Positions 46,001 to 61,419 of a DNA stretch of 64,000 nucleotides are shown one piece after another (position 1 is the stretch's first letter; the number at the start of each line of letters is the position of its first letter). Source of the DNA: Owenia fusiformis (lineage: Eukaryota > Annelida > Polychaeta > Sabellida > Oweniidae). Under the pieces are notes generated by a model. The model had not been told where the DNA came from, ran no database searches, and worked only from the letters and a program-made list of their open reading frames with translations. The DNA lies in NCBI GenBank assembly GCA_903813345.2, contig CAIIXF020000007.1:33200538-33264537 (forward strand), read 5' to 3'. The translations under genes were made by a program, and so were the position numbers.

Positions 46001-48729
46001 ATCCCGAGATGACACGAGACATCACCACTCTGTTCAACTTGAACTATAACATCATTTTAGACCATTAATTTCAATTTTAGAGAGAAAAATTTATTTCGTA
46101 GCGCTCGTCCGAGGAGTGTCTCATCCTAAGTGTGTCTCGGCCGGAGACGTGTCATCCCGAGATGACACGAGACATCACCACTCTGTTCAACTTGAACTAT
46201 AACATCATTTTAGACCATTAATTTCAATTTTAGAGAGAAAAATTTATTTCGTAGCGCTCGTCCGAGGAGTGTCTCATCCTAAGTGTGTCTCGGCCGGAGA
46301 CGTGTCATCCCGAGATGACACGAGACATCACCACTCTGTTCAACTTGAACTATAACATCATTTTAGACCATTAATTTCAATTTTAGAGAGAAAAATTTAT
46401 TTCGTAGCGCTCGTCCGAGGAGTGTCTCATCCTAAGTGTGTCTCGGCCGGAGACGTGTCATCCCGAGATGACACGAGACATCACCACTCTGTTCAACTTG
46501 AACTATAACATCATTTTAGACCATTAATTTCAATTTTAGAGAGAAAAATTTATTTCGTAGCGCTCGTCCGAGGAGTGTCTCATCCTAAGTGTGTCTCGGC
46601 CGGAGACGTGTCATCCCGAGATGACACGAGACATCACCACTCTGTTCAACTTGAACTATAACATCATTTTAGACCATTAATTTCAATTTTAGAGAGAAAA
46701 ATTTATTTCGTAGCGCTCGTCCGAGGAGTGTCTCATCCTAAGTGTGTCTCGGCCGGAGACGTGTCATCCCGAGATGACACGAGACATCACCACTCTGTTC
46801 AACTTGAACTATAACATCATTTTAGACCATTAATTTCAATTTTAGAGAGAAAAATTTATTTCGTAGCGCTCGTCCGAGGAGTGTCTCATGCTTAAGTGTG
46901 TCTCGGCCGGAGACGTGTCATCCCGAGATGACACGAGACATCACCACTCTGTTCAACTTGAACTATAACATCATTTTAGACCATTAATTTCAATTTTAGA
47001 GAGAAAAATTTATTTCGTAGCGCTCGTCCGAGGAGTGTCTCATCCTAAGTGTGTCTCGGCCGGAGACGTGTCATCCCGAGATGACACGAGACATCACCAC
47101 TCTGTTCAACTTGAACTATAACATCATTTTAGACCATTAATTTCAATTTTAGAGAGAAAAATTTATTTCGTAGCGCTCGTCCGAGGAGTGTCTCATCCTA
47201 AGTGTGTCTCGGCCGGAGACGTGTCATCCCGAGATGACACGAGACATCACCACTCTGTTCAACTTGAACTATAACATCATTTTAGACCATTAATTTCAAT
47301 TTTAGAGAGAAAATTTATTTCGTAGCGCTCGTCCGAGGAGTGTCTCATCCTAAGTGTGTCTCGGCCGGAGACGTGTCATCCCGAGATGACACGAGACATC
47401 ACCACTCTGTTCAACTTGAACTATAACATCATTTTAGACCATTAATTTCAATTTTAGAGAGAAAAATTTATTTCGTAGCGCTCGTCCGAGGAGTGTCTCA
47501 TCCTAAGTGTGTCTCGGCCGGAGACGTGTCATCCCGAGATGACACGAGACATCACCACTCTGTTCAACTTGAACTATAACATCATTTTAGACCATTAATT
47601 TCAATTTTAGAGAGAAAAATTTATTTCGTAGCGCTCGTCCGAGGAGTGTCTCATCCTTAAGTGTGTCTCGGCCGGAGACGTGTCATCCCGAGATGACACG
47701 AGACATCACCACTCTGTTCAACTTGAACTATAACATCATTTTAGACCATTAATTTCAATTTTAGAGAGAAAAATTTATTTCGTAGCGCTCGTCGAGGAGT
47801 GTCTCATCCTAAGTGTGTCTCGGCCGGAGACGTGTCATCCCGAGATGACACGAGACATCACCACTCTGTTCAACTTGAACTATAACATCATTTTAGACCA
47901 TTAATTTCAATTTTAGAGAGAAAAATTTATTTCGTAGCGCTCGTCCGAGGAGTGTCTCATCCTAAGTGTGTCTCGGCCGGAGACGTGTCATCCCGAGATG
48001 ACACGAGACATCACCACTCTGTTCAACTTGAACTATAACATCATTTTAGACCATTAATTTCAATTTTAGAGAGAAAAATTTATTTCGTAGCGCTCGTCCG
48101 AGGAGTGTCTCATTCCTAAGTGTGTCTCGGCCGGAGACGTGTCATCCCGAGATGACACGAGACATCACCACTCTGTTCAACTTGAACTATAACATCATTT
48201 TAGACCATTAATTTCAATTTTAGAGAGAAAAATTTATTTCGTAGCGCTCGTCCGAGGGAGTGTCTCATCCTAAGTGTGTCTCGGCCGGAGGACGTGTCAT
48301 CCCGAGATGACACGAGACATCACCACTCTGTTCAACTTGAACTATAACATCATTTTAGACCATTAATTTCAATTTTAGAGAGAAAAATTTATTTCGTAGC
48401 GCTCGTCCGAGGAGTGTCCTCAGTAATCCTAAGTGTGTCTCGGCCGGAGACGTGTCATCCGAGATGACACGAGACATCACCACTCTGTTCAACTTGAACT
48501 ATAACATCATTTTAGACCATTAATTTCAATTTTAGAGAGAAAAATTTATTTCGTAGCGCTCGTCCGAGGAGTGTCTCATTCTAAGTGTGTCTCGGCCGGA
48601 GACGTGTCATCCCGAGATGACACGAGACATCACCACTCTGTTCAACTTGAACTATAACATCATTTTAGACCATTAATTTCAATTTTAGAGAGAAAAAATT
48701 TATTTCGTAGCGCTCGTCGAGGAGTGTCA

Positions 48730-49229
48730 NNNNNNNNNNNNNNNNNNNNNNNNNNNNNNNNNNNNNNNNNNNNNNNNNNNNNNNNNNNNNNNNNNNNNNN
48801 NNNNNNNNNNNNNNNNNNNNNNNNNNNNNNNNNNNNNNNNNNNNNNNNNNNNNNNNNNNNNNNNNNNNNNNNNNNNNNNNNNNNNNNNNNNNNNNNNNNN
48901 NNNNNNNNNNNNNNNNNNNNNNNNNNNNNNNNNNNNNNNNNNNNNNNNNNNNNNNNNNNNNNNNNNNNNNNNNNNNNNNNNNNNNNNNNNNNNNNNNNNN
49001 NNNNNNNNNNNNNNNNNNNNNNNNNNNNNNNNNNNNNNNNNNNNNNNNNNNNNNNNNNNNNNNNNNNNNNNNNNNNNNNNNNNNNNNNNNNNNNNNNNNN
49101 NNNNNNNNNNNNNNNNNNNNNNNNNNNNNNNNNNNNNNNNNNNNNNNNNNNNNNNNNNNNNNNNNNNNNNNNNNNNNNNNNNNNNNNNNNNNNNNNNNNN
49201 NNNNNNNNNNNNNNNNNNNNNNNNNNNNN
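48730..49229. other. Assembly gap of exactly 500 N
   Basis: An arbitrary-length placeholder inside satellite B. The sequence enters in the GGAGTGTC(T)CA part of the monomer and leaves at TGTTCAAC. Consensus phase predicts about 60 bp plus a multiple of 153, which 500 does not fit, so the true length is unknown. Open frames spanning it are meaningless. Confidence 0.97.
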
Positions 49230-52200
49230 TGTTCAACTTGAACTATAACATCATTTTAGACCATTAATTTCAATTTTAGAGAGAAAAATTTATTTCGTAG
49301 CGCTCGTCGAGGAGTGTCTTCTAAGTGTGTCTCGGCCGGAGACGTGTCATCCCGAGATGACACGAGACATCACCACTCTGTTCAACTTGAACTATAACAT
49401 CATTTTAGACCATTAATTTCAATTTTAGAGAGAAAAATTTATTTCGTAGCGCTCGTCCGAGGAGTGTCTCATCCTAAGTGTGTCTCGGCCGGAGACGTGT
49501 CATCCCGAGATGACACGAGACATCACCACTCTGTTCAACTTGAACTATAACATCATTTTAGACCATTAATTTCAATTTTAGAGAGAAAAATTTATTTCGT
49601 AGCGCTCGTCCGAGGAGTGTCTCATCCTAAGTGTGTCTCGGCGGAGACGTGTCATCCCGAGATGACACGAGACATCACCACTCTGTTCAACTTGAACTAT
49701 AACATCATTTTAGACCATTAATTTCAATTTTAGAGAGAAAAAATTTATTTCGTAGCGCTCGTCCGAGGAGTGTCTCATCCTAAGTGTGTCTCGGCCGGAG
49801 ACGTGTCATCCCGAGATGACACGAGACATCACCACTCTGTTCAACTTGAACTATAACATCATTTTAGACCATTAATTTCAATTTTAGAGAGAAAAATTTA
49901 TTTCGTAGCGCTCGTCCGAGGAGTGTCTCATCCTAAGTGTGTCTCGGCCGGAGACGTGTCATCCGAGAGATGACACGAGACATCACCACTCTGTTCAACT
50001 TGAACTATAACATCATTTTAGACCATTAATTTCAATTTTAGAGAGAAAAATTTATTTCGTAGCGCTCGTCCGAGGGTGTCTCATCCTAAGTGTGTCTCGG
50101 CCGGAGACGTGTCATCCCGAGATGACACGAGACATCACCACTCTGTTCAACTTGAACTATAACATCATTTTAGACCATTAATTTCAATTTTAGAGAGAAA
50201 AATTTATTTCGTAGCGCTCGTCCGAGGAGTGTCTCATCCTAAGTGTGTCTCGGCCGGAGACGTGTCATCCCGAGATGACACGAGACATCACCACTCTGTT
50301 CAACTTGAACTATAACATCATTTTAGACCATTAATTTCAATTTTAGAGAGAAAAATTTATTTCGTAGCGCTCGTCCGAGGAGTGTCTCATCCTAAGTGTG
50401 TCTCGGCCGGAGACGTGTCATCCCGAGATGACACGAGACATCACCACTCTGTTCAACTTGAACTATAACATCATTTTAGACCATTAATTTCAATTTTAGA
50501 GAGAAAAAATTATTTCGTAGCGCTCGTCCGAGGAGTGTCTCATCCTAAGTGTGTCTCGGCCGGAGACGTGTCATCCCGAGATGACACGAGACATCACCAC
50601 TCTGTTCAACTTGAACTATAACATCATTTTAGACCATTAATTTCAATTTTAGAGAGAAAAATTTATTTCGTAGCGCTCGTCCGAGGAGTGTCTCATCCTA
50701 AGTGTGTCTCGGCCGGAGACGTGTCATCCGAGATGACACGAGACATCACCACTCTGTTCAACTTGAACTATAACATCATTTTAGACCATTAATTTCAATT
50801 TTAGAGAGAAAAATTTATTCGTAGCGCTCGTCCGAGGAGTGTCTCATCCTAAGTGTGTCTCGGCCGGAGACGTGTCATCCCGAGATGACACGAGACATCA
50901 CCACTCTGTTCAACTTGAACTATAACATCATTTTAGACCATTAATTTCAATTTTAGAGAGAAAAATTATTTCGTAGCGCTCGTCCGAGGAGTGTCTCATC
51001 CTAAGTGTGTCTCGGCCGGAGACGTGTCATCCCGAGATGACACGAGACATCACCACTCTGTTCAACTTGAACTATAACATCATTTTAGACCATTAATTTC
51101 AATTTTAGAGAGAAAAATTTATTTCGTAGCGCTCGTCCGAGGAGTGTCTCATCCTAAGTGTGTCTCGGCCGGAGACGTGTCATCCCGAGATGACACGAGA
51201 CATCACCACTCTGTTCAACTTGAACTATAACATCATTTTAGACCATTAATTTCAATTTTAGAGAGAAAAATTTATTTCGTAGCGCTCGTCCGAGGAGTGT
51301 CTCATCCTAAGTGTGTCTCGGCCGGAGACGTGTCATCCCGAGATGACACGAGACATCACCACTCTGTTCAACTTGAACTATAACATCATTTTAGACCATT
51401 AATTTCAATTTTAGAGAGAAAAATTTATTTCGTAGCGCTCGTCCGAGGAGTGTCTCATCCTAAGTGTGTCTCGGCCGGAGACGTGTCATCCCGAGATGAC
51501 ACGAGACATCACCACTCTGTTCAACTTGAACTATAACATCATTTTAGACCATTAATTTCAATTTTAGAGAGAAAAATTTATTTCGTAGCGCTCGTCCGAG
51601 GAGTGTCTCATCCTAAGTGTGTCTCGGCCGGAGACGTGTCATCCCGAGATGACACGAGACATCACCACTCTGTTCAACTTGAACTATAACATCATTTTAG
51701 ACCATTAATTTCAATTTTAGAGAGAAAAATTTATTTCGTAGCGCTCGTCCGAGGAGTGTCTCATCCTAAGTGTGTCTCGGCCGGAGACGTGTCATCCCGA
51801 GATGACACGAGACATCACCACTCTGTTCAACTTGAACTATAACATCATTTTAGACCATTAATTTCAATTTTAGAGAGAAAAATTTATTTCGTAGCGCTCG
51901 TCCGAGGAGTGTCTCATCCTAAGTGTGTCTCGGCGGAGACGTGTCATCCCGAGATGACACGAGACATCACCACTCTGTTCAACTTGAACTATAACATCAT
52001 TTTAGACCATTAATTTCAATTTTAGAGAGAAAAATTTATTTCGTAGCGCTCGTCCGAGGAGTGTCTCATCCTAAGTGTGTCTCGGCCGGAGACGTGTCAT
52101 CCCGAGATGACACGAGACATCACCACTCTGTTCAACTTGAACTATAACATCATTTTAGACCATTAATTTCAATTTTAGAGAGAAAAATTTATTTCGTAGC

Positions 52201-55200
52201 GCTCGTCCGAGGAGTGTCTCATCCTAAGTGTGTCTCGGCCGGAGACGTGTCATCCCGAGATGACACGAGACATCACCACTCTGTTCAACTTGAACTATAA
52301 CATCATTTTAGACCATTAATTTCAATTTTAGAGAGAAAATTTATTTCGTAGCGCTCGTCCGAGGAGTGTCTCATCCTAAGTGTGTCTCGGCCGGAGACGT
52401 GTCATCCCGAGATGACACGAGACATCACCACTCTGTTCAACTTGAACTATAACATCATTTTAGACCATTAATTTCAATTTTAGAGAGAAAAATTTATTTC
52501 GTAGCGCTCGTCCGAGGAGTGTCTCATCCTAAGTGTGTCTCGGCCGGAGACGTGTCATCCCGAGATGACACGAGACATCACCACTCTGTTCAACTTGAAC
52601 TATAACATCATTTTAGACCATTAATTTCAATTTTAGAGAGAAAAATTTATTTCGTAGCGCGTCCGAGGAGTGTCTCATCCTAAGTGTGTCTCGGCCGGAG
52701 ACGTGTCATCCCGAGATGACACGAGACATCACCACTCTGTTCAACTTGAACTATAACATCATTTTAGACCATTAATTTCAATTTTAGAGAGAAAAATTTA
52801 TTTCGTAGCGCTCGTCCGAGGAGTGTCTCATCCTAAGTGTGTCTCGGCCGGAGACGTGTCATCCCGAGATGACACGAGACATCACCACTCTGTTCAACTT
52901 GAACTATAACATCATTTTAGACCATTAATTTCAATTTTAGAGAGAAAAATTTATTTCGTAGCGCTCGTCCGAGGAGTGTCTCATCCTAAGTGTGTCTCGG
53001 CCGGAGACGTGTCATCCGAGATGACACGAGACATCACCACTCTGTTCAACTTGAACTATAACATCATTTTAGACCATTAATTTCAATTTTAGAGAGAAAA
53101 ATTTATTTCGTAGCGCTCGTCCGAGGAGGTGTCTCATCCTAAGTGTGTCTCGGCCGGAGACGTGTCATCCCGAGATGACACGAGACATCACCACTCTGTT
53201 CAACTTGAACTATAACATCATTTTAGACCATTAATTTCAATTTTAGAGAGAAAAATTTATTTCGTAGCGCTCGTCCGAGGAGTGTCTCATCCTAAGTGTG
53301 TCTCGGCCGGAGACGTGTCATCCCGAGATGACACGAGACATCACCACTCTGTTCAACTTGAACTATAACATCATTTTAGACCATTAATTTCAATTTTAGA
53401 GAGAAAAATTTATTTCGTAGCGCTCGTCCGAGGAGTGTCTCATCCTAAGTGTGTCTCGGCCGGAGACGTGTCATCCCGAGATGACACGAGACATCACCAC
53501 TCTGTTCAACTTGAACTATAACATCATTTTAGACCATTAATTTCAATTTTAGAGAGAAAAATTTATTTCGTAGCGCTCGTCCGAGGAGTGTCTCATCCTA
53601 AGTGTGTCTCGGCGGAGACGTGTCATCCCGAGATGACACGAGACATCACCACTCTGTTCAACTTGAACTATAACATCATTTAGACCATTAATTTCAATTT
53701 TAGAGAGAAAAATTTATTTCGTAGCGCTCGTCCGAGGAGTGTCTCATCCTAAGTGTGTCTCGGCCGGAGACGTGTCATCCCGAGATGACACGAGACATCA
53801 CCACTCTGTTCAACTTGAACTATAACATCATTTTAGACCATTAATTTCAATTTTAGAGAGAAAAATTTATTTCGTAGCGCTCGTCCGAGGAGTGTCTCAT
53901 CCTAAGTGTGTCTCGGCCGGAGACGTGTCATCCCGAGATGACACGAGACATCACCACTCTGTTCAACTTGAACTATAACATCATTTTAGACCATTAATTT
54001 CAATTTAGAGAGAAAAATTTATTTCGTAGCGCTCGTCCGAGGAGTGTCTCATCCTAAGTGTGTCTCGGCCGGAGACGTGTCATCCCGAGATGACACGAGA
54101 CATCACCACTCTGTTCAACTTGAACTATAACATCATTTTAGACCATTAATTTCAATTTAGAGAGAAAAATTATTTCGTAGCGCTCGTCCGAGGAGTGTCT
54201 CATCCTAAGTGTGTCTCGGCCGGAGACGTGTCATCCGAGATGACACGAGACATCACCACTCTGTTCAACTTGAACTATAACATCATTTTAGACCATTAAT
54301 TTCAATTTTAGAGAGAAAAATTTATTTCGTAGCGCTCGTCCGAGGAGTGTCTCATCCTAAGTGTGTCTCGGCCGGAGACGTGTCATCCCGAGATGACACG
54401 AGACATCACCACTCTGTTCAACTTGAACTATAACATCATTTTAGACCATTAATTTCAATTTTAGAGAGAAAAATTTATTTCGTAGCGCTCGTCCGAGGAG
54501 TGTCTCATCCTAAGTGTGTCTCGGCCGGAGACGTGTCATCCGAGATGACACGAGACATCACCACTCTGTTCAACTTGAACTATAACATCATTTTAGACCA
54601 TTAATTTCAATTTTAGAGAGAAAATTTATTTCGTAGCGCTCGTCCGAGGAGTGTCTCATCCTAAGTGTGTCTCGGCCGGAGACGTGTCATCCCGAGATGA
54701 CACGAGACATCACCACTCTGTTCAACTTGAACTATAACATCATTTTAGACCATTAATTTCAATTTTAGAGAGAAAAATTTATTTCGTAGCGCTCGTCCGA
54801 GGAGTGTCTCATCCTAAGTGTGTCTCGGCCGGAGACGTGTCATCCCGAGATGACACGAGACATCACCACTCTGTTCAACTTGAACTATAACATCATTTTA
54901 GACCATTAATTTCAATTTTAGAGAGAAAAAATTTATTTCGTAGCGCTCGTCCGAGGAGTGTCTCATCCTAAGTGTGTCTCGGCCGGAGACGTGTCATCCC
55001 GAGATGACACGAGACATCACCACTCTGTTCAACTTGAACTATAACATCATTTAGACCATTAATTTCAATTTTAGAGAGAAAAATTTATTTCGTAGCGCTC
55101 GTCCGAGGAGTGTCTCATCCTAAGTGTGTCTCGGCCGGAGACGTGTCATCCCGAGATGACACGAGACATCACCACTCTGTTCAACTTGAACTATAACATC

Positions 55201-56155
55201 ATTTTAGACCATAATTTCAATTTTAGAGAGAAAAATTTATTTCGTAGCGCTCGTCCGAGGAGTGTCTCATCCTAAGTGTGTCTCGGCCGGAGACGTGTCA
55301 TCCCGAGATGACACGAGACATCACCACTCTGTTCAACTTGAACTATAACATCATTTTAGACCATTAATTTCAATTTTAGAGAGAAAAATTATTTCGTAGC
55401 GCTCGTCGAGGAGTGTCTCATCCTAAGTGTGTCTCGGCCGGAGACGTGTCATCCCGAGATGACACGAGACATCACCACTCTGTTCAACTTGAACTATAAC
55501 ATCATTTTAGACCATTAATTTCAATTTTAGAGAGAAAAATTTATTTCGTAGCGCTCGTCCGAGGAGTGTCTCATCCTAAGTGTGTCTCGGCCGGAGACGT
55601 GTCATCCCGAGATGACACGAGACATCACCACTCTGTTCAACTTGAACTATAACATCATTTTAGACCATTAATTTCAATTTTAGAGAGAAAAATTTATTTC
55701 GTAGCGCTCGTCCGAGGAGTGTCTCATCCTAAGTGTGTCTCGGCCGGAGACGTGTCATCCGAGATGACACGAGACATCACCACTCTGTTCAACTTGAACT
55801 ATAACATCATTTTAGACCATTAATTTCAATTTTAGAGAGAAAAATTTATTTCGTAGCGCTCGTCCGAGGAGTGTCTCATCCTAAGTGTGTCTCGGCCGGA
55901 GACGTGTCATCCCGAGATGACACGAGACATCACCACTCTGTTCAACTTGAACTATAACATCATTTTAGACCATTAATTTCAATTTTAGAGAGAAAAATTA
56001 TTTCGTAGCGCTCGTCCGAGGAGTGTCTCATCCTAAGTGTGTCTCGGCCGGAGACGTGTCATCCCGAGATGACACGAGACATCACCACTCTGTTCAACTT
56101 GAACTATAACATCATTTAGACCATTAATTTCAATTTTAGAGAGAAAAATTTATTT

Positions 56156-56402
56156 CGTAGCGCTCGTCCGAGGAGTGTCTCATCCTAAGTGTGTCTCGGC
56201 CGGAGACGTGTCATCCCGAGATGACACGAGACATCACCACTCTGTTCAACTTGAACTATAACATCATTTTAGACCATTAATTTCAATTTTAGAGGAAGTG
56301 TCATCCCGCAGAGATGACACGAGACATCACCACTCTGTTCAACTTGAACTATAACATCATTTTAGACCATTAATTTCAATTTTAGAGAGAAAAATTTATT
56401 TC
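56156..56402 (+). repeat. Satellite B monomer with a 60-bp deletion
   Basis: Two successive CGTAGCG boxes are 246 bp apart (306 expected). The sequence jumps from TTTTAGAG to GAAGTGTCATCCCGCAGAG, removing the CGTAGCG-to-GGAGAC part of one monomer. Confidence 0.8.
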
Positions 56403-59400
56403 GTAGCGCTCGTCCGAGGAGTGTCTCATCCTAAGTGTGTCTCGGCCGGAGACGTGTCATCCCGAGATGACACGAGACATCACCACTCTGTTCAACTTGA
56501 ACTATAACATCATTTTAGACCATTAATTTCAATTTTAGAGAGAAAAATTTATTTCGTAGCGCTCGTCCGAGGAGTGTCTCATCCTAAGTGTGTCTCGGCC
56601 GGAGACGTGTCATCCCGAGATGACACGAGACATCACCACTCTGTTCAACTTGAACTATAACATCATTTAGACCATTAATTTCAATTTTAGAGAGAAAAAT
56701 TTATTTCGTAGCGCTCGTCCGAGGAGTGTCTCATCCTAAGTGTGTCTCGGCCGGAGACGTGTCATCCCGAGATGACACGAGACATCACCACTCTGTTCAA
56801 CTTGAACTAAACATCATTTTAGACCATTAATTTCAATTTTAGAGAGAAAAATTTATTTCGTAGCGCTCGTCCGAGGAGTGTCTCATCCTAAGTGTGTCTC
56901 GGCGGAGACGTGTCATCCGAGATGACACGAGACATCACCACTCTGTTCAACTTGAACTATAACATCATTTTAGACCATTAATTTCAATTTTAGAGAGAAA
57001 AATTTATTTCGTAGCGCTCGTCCGAGGAGTGTCTCATCCTAAGTGTGTCTCGGCCGGAGACGTGTCATCCCGAGATGACACGAGACATCACCACTCTGTT
57101 CAACTTGAACTATAACATCATTTTAGACCATTAATTTCAATTTTAGAGAGAAAAATTTATTTCGTAGCGCTCGTCCGAGGAGTGTCTCATCCTAAGTGTG
57201 TCTCGGCCGGAGACGTGTCATCCCGAGATGACACGAGACATCACCACTCTGTTCAACTTGAACTATAACATCATTTTAGACCATTAATTTCAATTTTAGA
57301 GAGAAAAATTTATTTCGTAGCGCTCGTCCGAGGAGTGTCTCATCCTAAGTGTGTCTCGGCCGGAGACGTGTCATCCCGAGATGACACGAGACATCACCAC
57401 TCTGTTCAACTTGAACTATAACATCATTTTAGACCATTAATTTCAATTTTAGAGAGAAAAATTTATTTCGTAGCGCTCGTCCGAGGAGTGTCTCATCCTA
57501 AGTGTGTCTCGGCCGGAGACGTGTCATCCCGAGATGACACGAGACATCACCACTCTGTTCAACTTGAACTATAACATCATTTTAGACCATTAATTTCAAT
57601 TTTAGAGAGAAAAATTTATTTCGTAGCTCGTCCGAGGAGTGTCTCATCCTAAGTGTGTCTCGGCCGGAGACGTGTCATCCCGAGATGACACGAGACATCA
57701 CCACTCTGTTCAACTTGAACTATAACATCATTTTAGACCATTAATTTCAATTTTAGAGAGAAAAATTTATTTCGTAGCGCTCGTCCGAGGAGTGTCTCAT
57801 CCTAAGTGTGTCTCGGCCGGAGACGTGTCATCCCGAGATGACACGAGACATCACCACTCTGTTCAACTTGAACTATAACATCATTTTAGACCATTAATTT
57901 CAATTTTAGAGAGAAAAATTTATTTCGTAGCGCTCGTCCGAGGAGTGTCTCATCCTAAGTGTGTCTCGGCGGACGGAGACGTGTCATCCCGAGATGACAC
58001 GAGACATCACCACTCTGTTCAACTTGAACTATAACATCATTTTAGACCATTAATTTCAATTTAGAGAGAAAAATTTATTTCGTAGCGCTCGTCCGAGGAG
58101 TGTCTCATCCTAAGTGTCTCGGCCGGAGACGTGTCATCCGAGATGACACGAGACATCACCACTCTGTTCAACTTGAACTATAACATCATTTTAGACCATT
58201 AATTTCAATTTAGAGAGAAAAATTATTTCGTAGCGCTCGTCCGAGGAGTGTCTCATCCTAAGTGTGTCTCGGCCGGAGACGTGTCATCCGAGATGACACG
58301 AGACATCACCACTCTGTTCAACTTGAACTATAACATCATTTTAGACCATTAATTTCAATTTTAGAGAGAAAAATTTATTTCGTAGCGCTCGTCCGAGGAG
58401 TGTCTCATCCTAAGTGTGTCTCGGCCGGAGACGTGTCATCCCGAGATGACACGAGACATCACCACTCTGTTCAACTTGAACTATAACATCATTTTAGACC
58501 ATTAATTTCAATTTTAGAGAGAAAAATTATTTCGTAGCGCTCGTCCGAGGAGTCTCATCCTAAGTGTGTCTCGGCCGGAGACGTGTCATCCCGAGATGAC
58601 ACGAGACATCACCACTCTGTTCAACTTGAACTATAACATCATTTTAGACCATTAATTTCAATTTTAGAGAGAAAAATTTATTTCGTAGCGCTCGTCCGAG
58701 GAGTGTCTCATCCTAAGTGTGTCTCGGCCGGAGACGTGTCATCCCGAGATGACACGAGACATCACCACTCTGTTCAACTTGAACTATAACATCATTTTAG
58801 ACCATTAATTTCAATTTTAGAGAGAAAAATTTATTTCGTAGCGCTCGTCCGAGGAGTGTCTCATCCTAAGTGTGTCTCGGCCGGAGACGTGTCATCCCGA
58901 GATGACACGAGACATCACCACTCTGTTCAACTTGAACTATAACATCATTTTAGACCATTAATTTCAATTTTAGAGAGAAAAATTTATTTCGTAGCGCTCG
59001 TCGAGAGGAGTGTCTCATCCTAAGTGTGTCTCGGCCGGAGACGTGTCATCCCGAGATGACACGAGACATCACCACTCTGTTCAACTTGAACTATAACATC
59101 ATTTTAGACCATTAATTTCAATTTTAGAGAGAAAAATTTATTTCGTAGCGCTTCCGAGGAGTGTCTCATCCTAAGTGTGTCTCGGCCGGAGACGTGTCAT
59201 CCCGAGATGACACGAGACATCACCACTCTGTTCAACTTGAACTATAACATCATTTTAGACCATTAATTTCAATTTTAGAGAGAAAAATTTATTTCGTAGC
59301 GCTCGTCCGAGGAGTGTCTCATCCTAAGTGTGTCTCGGCCGGAGACGTGTCATCCGAGATGACACGAGACATCACCACTCTGTTCAACTTGAACTATAAC

Positions 59401-61419
59401 ATCATTTTAGACCATTAATTTCAATTTTAGAGAGAAAAATTTATTTCGTAGCGCTCGTCCGAGGAGTGTCTCATCCTAAGTGTGTCTCGGCCGGAGACGT
59501 GTCATCCCGAGATGACACGAGACATCACCACTCTGTTCAACTTGAACTATAACATCATTTTAGACCATTAATTTCAATTTTAGAGAGAAAAATTATTTCG
59601 TAGCGCTCGTCCGAGGAGTGTCTCATCCTAAGTGTGTCTCGGCCGGAGACGTGTCATCCCGAGATGACACGAGACATCACCACTCTGTTCAACTTGAACT
59701 ATAACATCATTTTAGACCATTAATTTCAATTTTAGAGAGAAAAATTTATTTCGTAGCGCTCGTCCGAGGAGTGTCTCATCCTAAGTGTGTCTCGGCCGGA
59801 GACGTGTCATCCCGAGATGACACGAGACATCACCACTCTGTTCAACTTGAACTATAACATCATTTTAGACCATTAATTTCAATTTTAGAGAGAAAAATTA
59901 TTTCGTAGCGCTCGTCCGAGGAGTGTCTCATCCTAAGTGTGTCTCGGCCGGAGACGTGTCATCCCGAGATGACACGAGACATCACCACTCTGTTCAACTT
60001 GAACTATAACATCATTTTAGACCATTAATTTCAATTTTAGAGAGAAAAATTTATTTCGTAGCGCTCGTAGAGGAGTGTCTCATCCTAAGTGTGTCTCGGC
60101 CGGAGACGTGTCATCCCGAGATGACACGAGACATCACCACTCTGTTCAACTTGAACTATAACATCATTTTAGACCATTAATTTCAATTAGAGAGAGAAAA
60201 ATTTATTTCGTAGCGCTCGTCCGAGGAGTGTCTCATCCTAAGTGTGTCTCGGCCGGAGACGTGTCATCCCGAGATGACACGAGACATCACCACTCTGTTC
60301 AACTTGAACTATAACATCATTTTAGACCATTAATTTCAATTTTAGAGAGAAAAATTTATTTCGTAGCGCTCGTCCGAGGAGTGTCTCATCCTAAGTGTGT
60401 CTCGGCCGGAGACGTGTCATCCCGAGATGACACGAGACATCACCACTCTGTTCAACTTGAACTATAACATCATTTTAGACCATTAATTTCAATTTTAGAG
60501 AGAAAAATTTATTTCGTAGCGCTCGTCCGAGGAGTGTCATCCTAAGTGTGTCTCGGCGGAGACGTGTCATCCCGAGATGACACGAGACATCACCACTCTG
60601 TTCAACTTGAACTATAACATCATTTTAGACCATTAATTTCAATTTTAGAGAGAAAAATTTATTTCGTAGCGCTCGTCCGAGGAGTGTCTCATCCTAAGTG
60701 TGTCTCGGCCGGAGACGTGTCATCCCGAGATGACACGAGACATCACCACTCTGTTCAACTTGAACTATAACATCATTTTAGACCATTAATTTCAATTTTA
60801 GAGAGAAAAATTTATTTCGTAGCGCTCGTCCGAGGAGTGTCTCATCCTAAGTGTGTCTCGGCCGGAGACGTGTCATCCCGAGATGACACGAGACATCACC
60901 ACTCTGTTCAACTTGAACTATAACATCATTTTAGACCATTAATTTCAATTTTAGAGAGAAAAATTTATTCGTAGCGCTCGTCCGAGGAGTGTCTCATCCT
61001 AAGTGTGTCTCGGCCGGAGACGTGTCATCCCGAGATGACACGAGACATCACCACTCTGTTCAACTTGAACTATAACATCATTTTAGACCATTAATTTCAA
61101 TTTTAGAGAGAAAAATTATTTCGTAGCGCTCGTCCGAGGAGTGTCTCATCCTAAGTGTGTCTCGGCCGAGACGTGTCATCCCGAGATGACACGAGACATC
61201 ACCACTCTGTTCAACTTGAACTATAACATCATTTTAGACCATTAATTTCAATTTTAGAGAGAAAAATTTATTTCGTAGCGCTCGTCCGAGGAGTGTCTCA
61301 TCCTAAGTGTGTCTCGGCCGGAGACGTGTCATCCCGAGATGACACGAGACATCACCACTCTGTTCAACTTGAACTATAACATCATTTTAGACCATTAATT
61401 TCAATTTTAGAGAGAAAAA

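Larger units (their letters stand above)
20737..48729 (+). repeat. 153-bp satellite array, subfamily B, part 1 (about 183 monomers)
   Basis: Same period and phase as A, but every monomer now has TTAGACCATT, TTTTAGAGAG, CGTAGCGCTCGTCCGAGGAG, CTAAGTGTGTCTCGGCCGG and GATGACACGAGAC. CGGCCG (EagI) replaces TCCGGA. The monomer contains nested dyads: CGTGTCATC-CCGA-GATGACACG and TGTCTCG/CGAGACA (for example 20811-20852). About nine CpG per unit. Monomers up to about 32 kb are nearly identical with rare indels; afterwards one-base indels become frequent. Short open frames here (for example 36177-36365, 36942-37166, 39104-39346) arise only where indels shift frame and are not genes. Confidence 0.95.

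Noticed and set aside
48724-49248. Long frames on both strands made of X
   Set aside because: They translate the 500-N gap.
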